DNA of 64,000 bases, taken from Agromyces sp. Leaf222. GTDB taxonomy: Bacteria; Actinomycetota; Actinomycetes; Actinomycetales; Microbacteriaceae. The notes below the pieces were generated by a model. The model had not been told where the DNA came from, did no database searches, and worked only from the letters and a program-made list of their open reading frames with translations. Location of the stretch: contig NZ_LMKQ01000001.1 in assembly GCF_001421565.1 (NCBI RefSeq), forward strand, positions 1,487,651 to 1,551,650. Direction: 5' to 3'. Within the stretch, counting starts at the first letter, position 1; each line of letters begins with the position of its first letter. A program made the position numbers and the translations under genes. Of this stretch, positions 16,777 through 25,044 are shown piece by piece.

Positions 16777-17103
16777 ATGGCTTGGATCGTCCTCATCGCG
16801 TCCGGTGTCCTCGAGGCCGTCTGGGCCACCGCCCTCGGTCGTTCGGAGGGCTTCACGAAGCTCTGGCCGTCGATCGTCTTCGGCGTCGCCCTCGTGGCTT
16901 CGATGGGCGGCCTCGCCTTCGCCATGCGCGACATCTCGACCGGCACCGCCTACGCCGTGTGGGTCGGCATCGGCGCGGCCCTGACCGTCGTGTGGGCGAT
17001 GATCACGGGCGACACGGACGTCTCGTGGGCGAAGGTCGCGCTGCTCATCGGCCTGGTCGGCTGCGTCGTGGGCCTGAAGTTCGTCGACGCCGGCGGCCAT
17101 TAG
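16777..17103 (+). CDS. gdx: guanidinium exporter, SMR family (Gdx/SugE type)
   Basis: 108 residues with four transmembrane helices, the size of small-multidrug-resistance transporters. Near the N-terminus GVLEAVWATALGRSEGFT carries the essential membrane Glu (Glu13) and the downstream Trp/Ala pattern of SugE/Gdx rather than EmrE. AVWVGIGAALTVVWAMI is the usual third-helix motif. As a dual-topology dimer it would exchange guanidinium for protons. The guanidine-III riboswitch directly upstream strongly supports the substrate. The ribosome site AGGAG is 10 nt before the ATG. Confidence 0.92.
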   Translation: MAWIVLIASGVLEAVWATALGRSEGFTKLWPSIVFGVALVASMGGLAFAMRDISTGTAYAVWVGIGAALTVVWAMITGDTDVSWAKVALLIGLVGCVVGLKFVDAGGH

Positions 17104-17174
17104 CGCCACGCCGGGATGACGGTGCAGAGCGGATGCCGGCGGCGCTGCCGACATCCGCTCTGCAGAGCAGCCAT

Positions 17175-17238
17175 GTAAAGAATGCTTGACCTCGGGTTCG
17201 GAATGTCTTACATTCGGTGTGTCAAGAATTCTTGACAC
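17175..17238 (+). promoter_or_regulatory. promoter with three inverted repeats
   Basis: -35 TTGACC (17186-17191) and -10 TACATT (17209-17214) are 17 nt apart. A perfect 20-bp palindrome, arms GTGTCAAGAA/TTCTTGACAC, lies at 17219-17238 at the expected transcription start. A related imperfect copy, 13 of 16 bases identical to its core, covers the -35 at 17175-17190. Between them GAATGT-CTT-ACATTC (17201-17215) is a third perfect inverted repeat over the -10. The second gene of the operon encodes a small HTH protein, which makes autorepression likely. Confidence 0.75.
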
Positions 17239-17255
17239 GCACGGAGGAGGGCACG

Positions 17256-17687
17256 ATGTCGTACGAGGAGAAGGGCGTCTGGTCGTTCCTGGCGATCGCC
17301 GTCATCGGCTATGCGGTCTACCTGGGCATCGTGCTCCCGAGGCTCGCGGGCACGCCGATCCCCGACGTCGACTACGTCTGGCCGATGGTCTGGACCATCG
17401 GCGGCGCGATCGTCGCCGGCATCGTCTCGCGCATCCTCATCGAGATCGTCGCACCGAGCGAGACCTCCAAGGCAGACCAGCGCGACCGCGAGATCGAGCG
17501 CACCGGCGAGCGCGTCGGCAACTCGTTCGTCGTCATCGGCGCCCTGGCCGCCCTGGTCATGGCCTGGTTCGAGGTCGACTGGTTCTGGATCGCCAACGCG
17601 GTGTACCTGTGCTTCGTGGTGAGCGGCATCCTCGCGAGCCTCACGAGACTGGCGGCCTACCGCACCGGGGGGTTCCAGGAATGGTGA
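17256..17687 (+). CDS. four-helix membrane protein paired with small HTH regulator
   Basis: 143 residues with four predicted transmembrane helices: WSFLAIAVIGYAVYLGIVLP, VWPMVWTIGGAIVAGIVSRILI, SFVVIGALAALVMAWFEV and IANAVYLCFVVSGILASL. A charged loop, SKADQRDREIERTGERVG, sits between helices 2 and 3. Membrane proteins of this length commonly precede a 65-75 residue Xre-type regulator in Gram-positives, as here. The start ATG at 17256 follows a strong GGAGGAGG. Its stop overlaps the regulator start by 7 bp. The function is unknown. Confidence 0.82.
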   Translation: MSYEEKGVWSFLAIAVIGYAVYLGIVLPRLAGTPIPDVDYVWPMVWTIGGAIVAGIVSRILIEIVAPSETSKADQRDREIERTGERVGNSFVVIGALAALVMAWFEVDWFWIANAVYLCFVVSGILASLTRLAAYRTGGFQEW

Positions 17688-17902
17688 AGCCCACGCGCGT
17701 GACCAACGCCATCCGCGGACTGCGGTTCGCCCACGGCGAGATGACCCAGGCCGACCTTGCTGGTCGCATCGGGGTCACCCGCCAGACCGTCATCGCCATC
17801 GAGCAGGGCCGGTACTCGCCGTCGCTGGAACTGGCCTTCCAGATCGCGCGGGTCTTCGGGGTGCCGCTCGACGACGTCTTCCAGTACCCCGAAGGGGAGT
17901 GA
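17681..17902 (+). CDS. small Xre-family HTH regulator
   Basis: 73 residues, all helix-turn-helix. MTQADLAGRIGVTRQTVIAIEQGRYSPSLELAFQIARVFGVPLDDVF is the canonical Xre/YozG-like pattern. It is coupled to the membrane protein gene just upstream, and the palindromes in their shared promoter are the likely binding sites. Such regulators usually control their own operon. An AAGGGGAG sequence near its end serves as ribosome site for the next gene, so the oxidoreductase may be part of the same transcript. Confidence 0.9.
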   Translation: MVKPTRVTNAIRGLRFAHGEMTQADLAGRIGVTRQTVIAIEQGRYSPSLELAFQIARVFGVPLDDVFQYPEGE

Positions 17903-17908
17903 ACGACC

Positions 17909-18961
17909 ATGAACGAGACGCAGCCTGAGACGGATGCCGCCGGGCGGCCCACCACGACCGCCATGCGGGCGGTCGCCCAGCACCGCTACGGCGGGCCGGA
18001 CGTGCTCGCGCTCGAGACCGTGACGGCGCCCGTGCCGAAGCCCGACGAGGTGCTCGTCGCCGTGCACGCCGTCGACGTCGCCTCGGGCGACGTGCGGGTC
18101 ATGCGCGGCGAGCCGAAGCTCATGCGGGCGTTCTTCGGATTCCGGAGGCCCCGCGTGCCGACGGTCGGCCGCGACATCGCCGGCACGGTCGCGGCGGTCG
18201 GGTCAGCGGTGACCGGGTTCGCCGTCGGCGACCGCGTCTGCGGCGAGGTGTCGCAGGGCGGCTGGGCCGAGGTCGCGGTGCTGCCCGGGCGGTTCGCGGT
18301 GCGAGTGCCCGACGATATCCGGTTCGAGGATGCCGCGACCCTTCCGGTCTCGGCCGGCACCGCGCTCCAGGGCTTGCGGCTCGCGGGCATCGACCCCGCG
18401 CAGCCGGTCGACGCGTCGGGCGACCGCCATCGCCTGCTCGTCATCGGCGCCTCGGGCGGCGTCGGGGGATTCGCGGTGCAACTCGCCGCGCTCGCCGGCT
18501 GGGAGGTCGTGGGGGTCGCCAGCCGGGCGAAGGCCGATCACGTGCGCGCGCTCGGCGCCCACCGCGTGCTCGACCACGGCGGCCCCTGGGCGGACGCCGA
18601 GCCCGACGGAGGCTACGACGCCGTGTTCGACCTCGCGGGCGCCCAGTCGCTGAGTCGCCTCGCCCGACTCACGCGGCGCGGCGGCACCGTCGTGCTCTCG
18701 GCCGGCGGCGGCGACGGTCTGCTCGGACCGATCCCGCGGCTGCTCGGGGCGATGCTGCGCGGGCCGTTCATGCGCGCGTCGCTGAAGCCCCTCGCGGCAG
18801 CCCGCAGCGCCGAAGACCTCGAGGCGCTCATGGCGCTGCTCGCCGACGGTCGCCTCCGCCCGATGATCGACCGCGTCGTGCCGCTCGCCGACGTCCAGAG
18901 CGCGGTGCGCGCCTACCTGGCCGGCGAGATCCGCGGCAAGCTCGTGCTCTCGGTGCGCTGA
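17909..18961 (+). CDS. NAD(P)-dependent alcohol dehydrogenase / quinone oxidoreductase family protein
   Basis: 350 residues, medium-chain dehydrogenase fold of the QOR subgroup. It has the GroES-like N-terminal domain (RYGGPDVLALETV, VGRDIAGTVAAVGSAVTGFAVGDRV) and the dinucleotide loop LVIGASGGVGGFAVQLAAL near residue 180. Zinc-binding cysteines are absent, so it would reduce quinones, enones or similar by hydride transfer. A second Met (17963) could be the start, because the family consensus begins at MRAVAQHRYGGPDVL; the annotated ATG has the better ribosome site. It follows the Xre gene by 6 bp. Confidence 0.85.
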   Translation: MNETQPETDAAGRPTTTAMRAVAQHRYGGPDVLALETVTAPVPKPDEVLVAVHAVDVASGDVRVMRGEPKLMRAFFGFRRPRVPTVGRDIAGTVAAVGSAVTGFAVGDRVCGEVSQGGWAEVAVLPGRFAVRVPDDIRFEDAATLPVSAGTALQGLRLAGIDPAQPVDASGDRHRLLVIGASGGVGGFAVQLAALAGWEVVGVASRAKADHVRALGAHRVLDHGGPWADAEPDGGYDAVFDLAGAQSLSRLARLTRRGGTVVLSAGGGDGLLGPIPRLLGAMLRGPFMRASLKPLAAARSAEDLEALMALLADGRLRPMIDRVVPLADVQSAVRAYLAGEIRGKLVLSVR

Positions 18962-19057
18962 GCGAGCGGGCTCAGCGGGCAGCCACCGGCATCCGTCCTT
19001 CGGCGCGATGTCGCCCTCACGGATCGAGCCGGGAGGGACGTGACGGTCGCCGTGCCG

Positions 19058-20005
19058 TCAGCCGGTCACCCCCCTCCGGGCCTCTTCGATGACGTCGTCG
19101 ATCGCCGCGCTCACGAGGTCGGGCTGCTCGACCTGGATGCCATGCCCGCTGTCGGTCTCGCTCACGTGCGTGGCGTGCACGGACTCGGTGAGAGCGGACT
19201 GCGCCGCCAGCCAGGCCGGCCAGGTCGACTCGCCCGGTGTCACATGCAGGTCCCAGGGCTCGTCCGACGACAGGACGACGGCCGGTACCGACGGCGAGGG
19301 TCGGGCGCCGCGGAACTCCACCATCGTCGGCTCGTATGCCGGGCTCTCGGCATCACCCGAGCGGGCGCCCTCGATGGCGGCCATCCACGCCTGCCACTGC
19401 TCGGGGCTGAGGGTCTGCTCGAGATGGATCGATGCGGAGTCAACCAGAACGAGACCCACCGTCGCATCAGGATGCGTGCGCGCGAAGAGCTGCGCGATGA
19501 GGCCGCCCCATGAGGCGCCGACCAGGACGAACGGGCCGGTCTCGTCGGAGGCCGCGAGCACCGCGTCGAGGTCGTCGACACCCTGCTGGGCGGTCGTCGG
19601 TTGAGGCACTGGCGTGGTCGTCGTCGGCGAGCCGTCCTCGAGGGCCACGCCCGGACGGTCGTACGCGCAGACCCTGGTCGATTCGGCGACGGCGGCGAAG
19701 ACCGGCACGGCGGCGTGTGTCGATTCCGGCGGACTCGACGGCGCATCGGCACCCGCGCCCGGCAGGGTGCTCCATTCGTCGGCGCCGCCGCCCGTGCCCG
19801 AAATGAAGACGACGGTCGGCGACCCCGACCCGCGACACGAGAGGAACACCTCACGACCCCCACCGATGGTGACCAGGCCGGACCGGGTGCCGTTCGGCGG
19901 TGTCGATCGTTCCGCCGGGTCGAGAGGCGCGCCCGGCATGGCGGCGCTGCAACCGCTCAACGCGATGGCGACCACCAGGATGCCCGCGAGTGTCCTGAAG
20001 CGCAT
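19058..20005 (-). CDS. lipoprotein alpha/beta hydrolase
   Basis: 315 residues. The start at 20005 is chosen because it gives a lipoprotein signal peptide (MRFRTLAGILVVAIALSGC, Cys at 19) and a GGAGGAG ribosome site; the frame is open for 22 more codons upstream. The mature part is an alpha/beta hydrolase: TVVFISGTGGGADEW (oxyanion loop), CAYDRPGV, nucleophile elbow GASWGG, and a late His in HVSETDSGHGIQVEQPDLV. The Asp is probably in the region after SSDEPWDL. It would act outside the membrane. Relatives include haloperoxidase- and lipase-like esterases; the substrate is unknown. Confidence 0.82.
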   Translation of the reverse strand: MRFRTLAGILVVAIALSGCSAAMPGAPLDPAERSTPPNGTRSGLVTIGGGREVFLSCRGSGSPTVVFISGTGGGADEWSTLPGAGADAPSSPPESTHAAVPVFAAVAESTRVCAYDRPGVALEDGSPTTTTPVPQPTTAQQGVDDLDAVLAASDETGPFVLVGASWGGLIAQLFARTHPDATVGLVLVDSASIHLEQTLSPEQWQAWMAAIEGARSGDAESPAYEPTMVEFRGARPSPSVPAVVLSSDEPWDLHVTPGESTWPAWLAAQSALTESVHATHVSETDSGHGIQVEQPDLVSAAIDDVIEEARRGVTG

Positions 20006-20098
20006 GACTCCTCCGTCGCCGTCTTCGGAAACGTGTCCTGCGAATCTAGGCTGATGCGTCGAGGGCGGCAACCGGCCTCCACGGTGTGTGCTCCGGCG

Positions 20099-21079
20099 TC
20101 AGCCGAGCAGCACCGCGCCGTACGCGAGCGTCGCGACGAGCACCCACGACGTGAGGCCGACGACCAGCGCCCGCCACCCGGTGGCCGCGAGGTCGGCGAA
20201 GCGGATCGAGGCGCCCAGTGCGAAGAGCGCCATCGCCAGCAGGGCGGTCTGCACGACGTCGGCCGCCTCGAGCACGGGCGTCGGCACCGGCAGGAACGAC
20301 GCGACCAGCACCGCCACGAGGAAGCCCGCGATGAAGAGCGGCACGATCGGGGGACGCGGGCCGTCGGCCGACACGTGCCTGCGGCGTTCGACCGCCGCGG
20401 TGACCGCGACCATCGGCGCGAGCAGCAGCACGCGGGTGAGCTTCACGACGACCGCGATCGCGAGGGCCGCCTGGCCGCCGAGCTGGGCGGTCGCCACGAC
20501 CTGTCCCACGTCGTGCACGCCCGCACCGACCCAGTGACCGAACTCCACGTTCGACAGGCCGAGCGGATGCCACAGCGCGGGCAGCACGGCGATCGCGAGG
20601 GTGCCGCACAGCGTGACGAGCGCCACGGGCACCGCCTGGTCCTCGGCGCGGGCGCGCACCGTCGAGCCCATCGCCCCGATCGCGGAGGCGCCGCAGATCG
20701 CGAATCCGCTCGCGACCAGGAGCGGTTGGTGGCCGGGGAGTCCGAGCGCCCGCCCGAGCCCGATGGTGCCGACGAAGGTGAGCACCACGACCGCGACCGT
20801 CGTGACGATCGTCACCCAGCCGAGGTCCGCGATGTCGACGAGGCTCAGCTTGAGGCCGAGCAGCACGATGCCCGCGCGGAGCAGGCTGCGTGACGCGGTG
20901 CGGAGGCCCGGAGCGAGCCTGCCGTCGAGGAGGCGCTGCACCGCGGGAACCTGCCCGACGACGATGCCGATGGCGACCGCGGCCGTGAGCAGCGGCAGCG
21001 CCGGGAGCGCCAGGTGCACGAGCCACGCGACGACGGCCGCGGATGCCGCGACCGCGAGTCCCGGCATCCGTTCGCGCAT
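20099..21079 (-). CDS. YeiH-family (UPF0324) putative sulfate exporter
   Basis: 326 residues with about ten membrane helices. It belongs to the Cons_hypoth698/YeiH family by LLRAGIVLLGLKLSLVDIADLGW, ASGFAICGASAIGAMGSTVRA, and FGHWVGAGVHDVGQVVATAQ. These repeated half-helix signatures suggest an inverted-repeat carrier fold. The family is often named putative sulfate exporter; direct evidence of the substrate is thin. On its strand TAGCCT (21086-21091) lies 6 nt before the ATG, so the message is probably leaderless. It shares its orientation with the mannosyltransferase gene 36 bp upstream of it. Confidence 0.88.
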   Translation of the reverse strand: MRERMPGLAVAASAAVVAWLVHLALPALPLLTAAVAIGIVVGQVPAVQRLLDGRLAPGLRTASRSLLRAGIVLLGLKLSLVDIADLGWVTIVTTVAVVVLTFVGTIGLGRALGLPGHQPLLVASGFAICGASAIGAMGSTVRARAEDQAVPVALVTLCGTLAIAVLPALWHPLGLSNVEFGHWVGAGVHDVGQVVATAQLGGQAALAIAVVVKLTRVLLLAPMVAVTAAVERRRHVSADGPRPPIVPLFIAGFLVAVLVASFLPVPTPVLEAADVVQTALLAMALFALGASIRFADLAATGWRALVVGLTSWVLVATLAYGAVLLG

Positions 21080-21114
21080 GTCGACAGGCTAGCCGAGCAG
21101 CGGGGGGCGGCCGA

Positions 21115-22896
21115 TCAGCCCCAGGACGGCAGCCAGAAGTGCAGCTGCCGGAAATCGGGCGTGATCGGCATGCCGGTCCAGAGCGGATAGAAGAACGCGG
21201 AGACGAGCACCGCGAGCACGAGGTACACGCCGACGGTGGCGATGCCGCGTTCTCGGCGCCACCAGACGTCGTCGCGGCTGCCGAGCACGAGCCCCGCGAC
21301 CGCGGTGAGCGCGAGGATCATGTACGGCTCGAACGCGATCGAGTAGAACTGGAAGACCGTGCGGTCGAGGTACATGATCCACGGCAGGTAGCCGGCGCCG
21401 AGCCCGAGCATGATGAGCCCGACCTGCCACTCGCGGTAGCGGATCAGCCGGTAGACGAGGTAGAGGCAGGCGATCGCGGCCGCCCACCAGATGAGCGGGT
21501 TGCCGATGCCCATGATCGACGACCAGCAGGTGTCGGCGCCGCAGCCGCCCGACCCGTCGTCGGTCGAGGCGAAGTACATGTTCGTCGGCCGGATCATGAA
21601 CAGCCAGGTGAGCGGATTCGACTGCCACGGGTGCTCGGCGTGCACGCCGACGTGGTAGTTGTACGCCGACTGGTGGTAGTGCCAGAGGCTCTGCAGCGCG
21701 AGCGGCACCCACGAGAAGACCCCCGAGGCGCGGTTCGCCGGGTCGTCGGCCCAGTGCCGGTCGTACCCGCCGTCGGTGACGAGCCAGCCCGTCCACGAGG
21801 AGAGGTACACGACGAACGCGACCGGCACGTACAGCAGGAAGGTCACCGGACCCTGCTTCAGGATGGCGGCGGTCGCCCAGAACGGCACCCCGGCGCGGCG
21901 CCTGGCGAGCGCGTCGACGATGACGAGGTAGACGCCGAACGCCGCGAGGAACCACAGGCCCGACCACTTCACGGCCGTGGTCGCGCCGAACGCCGCTCCG
22001 GCGGCGATCACCCACGGCCTGGCCCAGAGCGCGGGGCCGTAGTGCGGCTCGTAGCCCGAGGCGCGCGCCAGGTCGAGCCCGCGCTGGAGGCGATCGCGCG
22101 CCCACGTGCGATCGATGAGCACGAACCAGAACCCGAGCAGCGCGAAGAGCATGACCCAGTTGTCGAGCAGGGCCACGCGAGACATCACGATCGCGTTGCC
22201 GTCGATCGCGAAGAGCAGGCCCGCGATGACCGCGAGGATCGTCGACGGCCACAGGCGACGCGCGATCATCATGAGGATGAAGACCGCGGCCGTGCCGGCG
22301 AGCGCGGTCGTCGCGCGCCACCAGAACGCGCTCTCCGCGCCGCCGACGAGGCCCATGCCGAGCGCGATCATCCACTTGCCGAGCGGCGGGTGCACGACGT
22401 ACGACCCGGCGTCGGTGAACGTGTCGGTGTCGCCGTTCGCGAACTGCTCGTCGGCGCCCTCGGGCCACGTGGACTCGTAGCCGTGGTGCAGGAGCGTCCA
22501 CGCGTCCTTCACGTAGTACGTCTCGTCGAAGACGATCGCCTGCGGGTGCCCGAGGTTCCAGAAGCGCAGCACCGCCGCGAGCAGCACGACGAGCGCCGGG
22601 CCGCCCCAGTACCAGAGGGCCCGCCGACGAGGTGTCGAGAGCGTGCGCGCCCACCAGTCGTCGAGTCGGGTGCCGCGCGGCTCGGGTTCGGGCGCGGGAT
22701 CCGATGCGCTCTCGGGCGCGGCCTCGGATCCGGGTTCCGCCTCGGGCTGCGCCTGCGGCTCGGCCCCGGCCGCGAGCGTGGACTCGGGTGCGACCGGTGG
22801 CGCGACCACGTGCCCCCGCTCGGGCTCGGCCTCGTGGTCGATGGTGCCGACAGACCCGGTGTCGGGGTCGCCCGCGGCATCCGTTCCTGAAGTCAT
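21115..22896 (-). CDS. pmt: protein O-mannosyltransferase (GT39)
   Basis: 593 residues. After an acidic, Ala/Glu/Pro-rich cytoplasmic tail of about 100 residues comes a multi-helix membrane enzyme. VFDETYYVKDAWTLLHHGYE carries the catalytic Asp-Glu of the first extracytoplasmic loop. HPPLGKWMIALGMGL, MSRVALLDNWVMLFALLGFW and WMIxxRPTNMYFAS-type motifs follow, as in PMT proteins of mycobacteria and Corynebacterium. It transfers mannose from polyprenyl phosphomannose to secreted proteins. The start ATG at 22896 has TACTCT 7 nt upstream on its strand; rsmI diverges from the same 73-bp gap. The paired divergence is a common actinobacterial arrangement. Confidence 0.93.
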   Translation of the reverse strand: MTSGTDAAGDPDTGSVGTIDHEAEPERGHVVAPPVAPESTLAAGAEPQAQPEAEPGSEAAPESASDPAPEPEPRGTRLDDWWARTLSTPRRRALWYWGGPALVVLLAAVLRFWNLGHPQAIVFDETYYVKDAWTLLHHGYESTWPEGADEQFANGDTDTFTDAGSYVVHPPLGKWMIALGMGLVGGAESAFWWRATTALAGTAAVFILMMIARRLWPSTILAVIAGLLFAIDGNAIVMSRVALLDNWVMLFALLGFWFVLIDRTWARDRLQRGLDLARASGYEPHYGPALWARPWVIAAGAAFGATTAVKWSGLWFLAAFGVYLVIVDALARRRAGVPFWATAAILKQGPVTFLLYVPVAFVVYLSSWTGWLVTDGGYDRHWADDPANRASGVFSWVPLALQSLWHYHQSAYNYHVGVHAEHPWQSNPLTWLFMIRPTNMYFASTDDGSGGCGADTCWSSIMGIGNPLIWWAAAIACLYLVYRLIRYREWQVGLIMLGLGAGYLPWIMYLDRTVFQFYSIAFEPYMILALTAVAGLVLGSRDDVWWRRERGIATVGVYLVLAVLVSAFFYPLWTGMPITPDFRQLHFWLPSWG

Positions 22897-22969
22897 GCGC
22901 CCCAGAGTAACCCGCACGGGCCGACCGTGAAGCGACACTCCACACGGCGCGGTGCGCGAGACTGGGGGC

Positions 22970-23791
22970 ATGATCATCCTCGCGGCGACGCCCATCGGAA
23001 ACCTCGGCGATGCGTCGGTGCGCCTGCGCGAAGCGCTCGAGGAGGCGAAGGTCGTCGCGTCCGAGGACACGCGGGTCACCCAGCGACTGCTCGCGGGCCT
23101 CGGCATCGCGAATCGGCCGCGCCTGATCGCCCTGCACGAGCACAACGAACGGCAGAAGGCAGCGGAGCTCGTCGAGCTCGCGCGCGACACCGACCTGCTC
23201 GTGCTGAGCGACGCGGGCATGCCGACCGTCTCCGATCCGGGGTTCCCGCTCGTGCAGGCCGCGGCCGCCGCCGGCGTCGAGGTCACGGCGATCCCGGGTC
23301 CGAGCGCGGTCATCACGGCGCTCGCCGTGGCCGGCCTGCCGACCGACCGGTTCTCGTTCGAGGGCTTCCTGCCCCGCAAGGCCGGCGACCGGTCGCGCCG
23401 CCTCGCCGAACTCGCCGGCGACCGTCGAACGCTCGTGTTCTTCGAGGGCCCCTCGCGCCTGGCCGCGAGCCTCACGGCGCTCGCCGAGGCGTTCGGGGCC
23501 GACCGCCGGGCCGCCGTGTGCCGGGAGCTCACGAAGCTGCACGAGGAGGTGCGTCGCGGCCCGCTCGGCGAGCTGGCCGAATGGGCGGCCGCCGGCGTGC
23601 GCGGCGAGATCTGCATCGTCGTCGCCGGGGCCGAAGAACGGGCGGCGGATGCCACGACGGCCCTCGACCGCGTGCTCGGGCTCGCGGCATCGGGAACGCG
23701 ACTGAAGGACGCCGCGTCGCTCGTGGCCGCCGAGACGGGCCTCGGCAAGCGCGATCTCTACGAGGCCGCGCTCGCCGCACGTTCGAGCTGA
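22970..23791 (+). CDS. rsmI: 16S rRNA (cytidine1402-2'-O)-methyltransferase
   Basis: 273 residues, tetrapyrrole-methylase fold. Seen: ILAATPIGNLGDASVRLREALEEAKVVASEDTRVTQRLL at the N-terminus, DAGMPTVSDPGFPLVQAAAAAGVEVTAIPGPSAVITAL, and FVFFEGP-like LVFFEGPSRL. These are hallmark RsmI segments. The enzyme methylates the ribose of C1402 in the ribosomal decoding centre, with SAM. The ATG at 22970 is used rather than an upstream in-frame codon because it matches the family N-terminus and lies 6 nt after a GAGACT hexamer. Divergent from pmt. Confidence 0.94.
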   Translation: MIILAATPIGNLGDASVRLREALEEAKVVASEDTRVTQRLLAGLGIANRPRLIALHEHNERQKAAELVELARDTDLLVLSDAGMPTVSDPGFPLVQAAAAAGVEVTAIPGPSAVITALAVAGLPTDRFSFEGFLPRKAGDRSRRLAELAGDRRTLVFFEGPSRLAASLTALAEAFGADRRAAVCRELTKLHEEVRRGPLGELAEWAAAGVRGEICIVVAGAEERAADATTALDRVLGLAASGTRLKDAASLVAAETGLGKRDLYEAALAARSS

Positions 23792-23902
23792 GCCGGCGAG
23801 GGCCGTCGCCCGAACTGCAGCCGGGCTGGGAATCCCGAGCTTTTGTCACCAATTCGGGGGTGATGGGCGGAGAATGGGATCACACGCACAGGGAGGTGCG
23901 AC

Positions 23903-25003
23903 ATGGCCCACGAAGTCAGGTTCGCAACGTTCGGCGGTCCGGAGGTGCTCGAGATCGTCGAGATGCCGACGCCGGAGCCGGGTGAGGGCGAGGTGCTCGT
24001 CGAGGTGTACTCGGCGGGCCTGAATCCGGTCGAGAGCGCGATCCGTCGCGGTGAGCATCCCGAGCGGTGGCGTGTCGACCCGCCGTCGGTGCAGGGGCGC
24101 GACCTCGCCGGCCAGGTGATCGCCGTCGGCCCTGGCGTCTCCCGGTTCGACCGCGGCGACGAGGTGCTCGGGTTCGTCGATCGCGGCGCCCAAGCCACCC
24201 ACGTGGCGGTGCCAGAGGGCAACCTCATCGCCCGCCCGCCCGCGCTGTCGTGGGAGGTCGCGGGTTCGCTCTACACCGCCGGCACCACGGCCTGGACGGT
24301 GATCGAGGGGCTGAACCTGCAGCCGAACGACACGGTCGTCGTGACCGCCGCCGCAGGTGGCGTCGGATGCCTCGCCGCGCAGCTCGCACGGCTCCGCGGC
24401 GCGAGCGTCATCGGCACGGCGCCCGACGCGCGCTTCGACTTCCTGCGCCAGTTCGGCGTGATCCCGGTTGCGTACGGGCCCGATCTCGCCGGGCGGGTGC
24501 GCGGCCTCGCCCCGCATCCGGTGAGCGTGTTCCTCGACTTCCTCGGCGGCGAGTCCGGCGAGGCGCACGCGCTCGGAGTGCATCCGTCGCGCGTCTTCAC
24601 CCTGACCGACTGGGACGCCGTCGAACGCGACGACGCCGTGCGCGCCGGAGCCGGCGACGTGGTCGCGCTCGGGCGAGTGGCGGCGCTCGTCTCGGCCCGC
24701 CGCATCCGCCTGCCGATCGCCGACGTGTTCCCGCTCGATCGAGTGGCCGACGCCTACCGCGCGCTCGAGAAGCGCGAGGCCCCGGGCAAGATCGTGCTCG
24801 GCATGCGCGTGGTCGACTACCCGAACCAGCGGGTCGGCGTGCCGGAGCTGAAGCAGCAGGACGTCACGCTCGGCGTGCCGACCGATCACGCGCACGTCGA
24901 CGTCGAGGAGGCCGTGCCGTCGGCGATCGGCGACGGCAGCGTGCGGCGTCGCCGACGCGAGGCGCACGAGCGTGCGGAGGCCGACGCGCTGGGCCGCGAG
25001 TAA
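23903..25003 (+). CDS. zinc-independent NADP-dependent oxidoreductase (QOR-like MDR)
   Basis: 366 residues. N-terminal GroES-like domain: MAHEVRFATFGGPEVLEIVEMPTPEPGEGEVLVEV, GRDLAGQVIAVGPGVSRFDRGDEVLGF. Coenzyme loop VVVTAAAGGVGCLAAQLARL near residue 155. No zinc ligands. The last 60 residues (after IVLGMRVVDYPNQRVGVPELKQQD) form an unusual charged, Arg/Glu-rich tail beyond the normal end of the family. The ribosome site is AGGGAGGTG. It stands between rsmI and metG as a single gene. The substrate is unknown. Confidence 0.85.
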   Translation: MAHEVRFATFGGPEVLEIVEMPTPEPGEGEVLVEVYSAGLNPVESAIRRGEHPERWRVDPPSVQGRDLAGQVIAVGPGVSRFDRGDEVLGFVDRGAQATHVAVPEGNLIARPPALSWEVAGSLYTAGTTAWTVIEGLNLQPNDTVVVTAAAGGVGCLAAQLARLRGASVIGTAPDARFDFLRQFGVIPVAYGPDLAGRVRGLAPHPVSVFLDFLGGESGEAHALGVHPSRVFTLTDWDAVERDDAVRAGAGDVVALGRVAALVSARRIRLPIADVFPLDRVADAYRALEKREAPGKIVLGMRVVDYPNQRVGVPELKQQDVTLGVPTDHAHVDVEEAVPSAIGDGSVRRRRREAHERAEADALGRE

Positions 25004-25044
25004 CGCGGCGATCGCGGCATCCGCTCGCCCGTAGGATTGACGGC

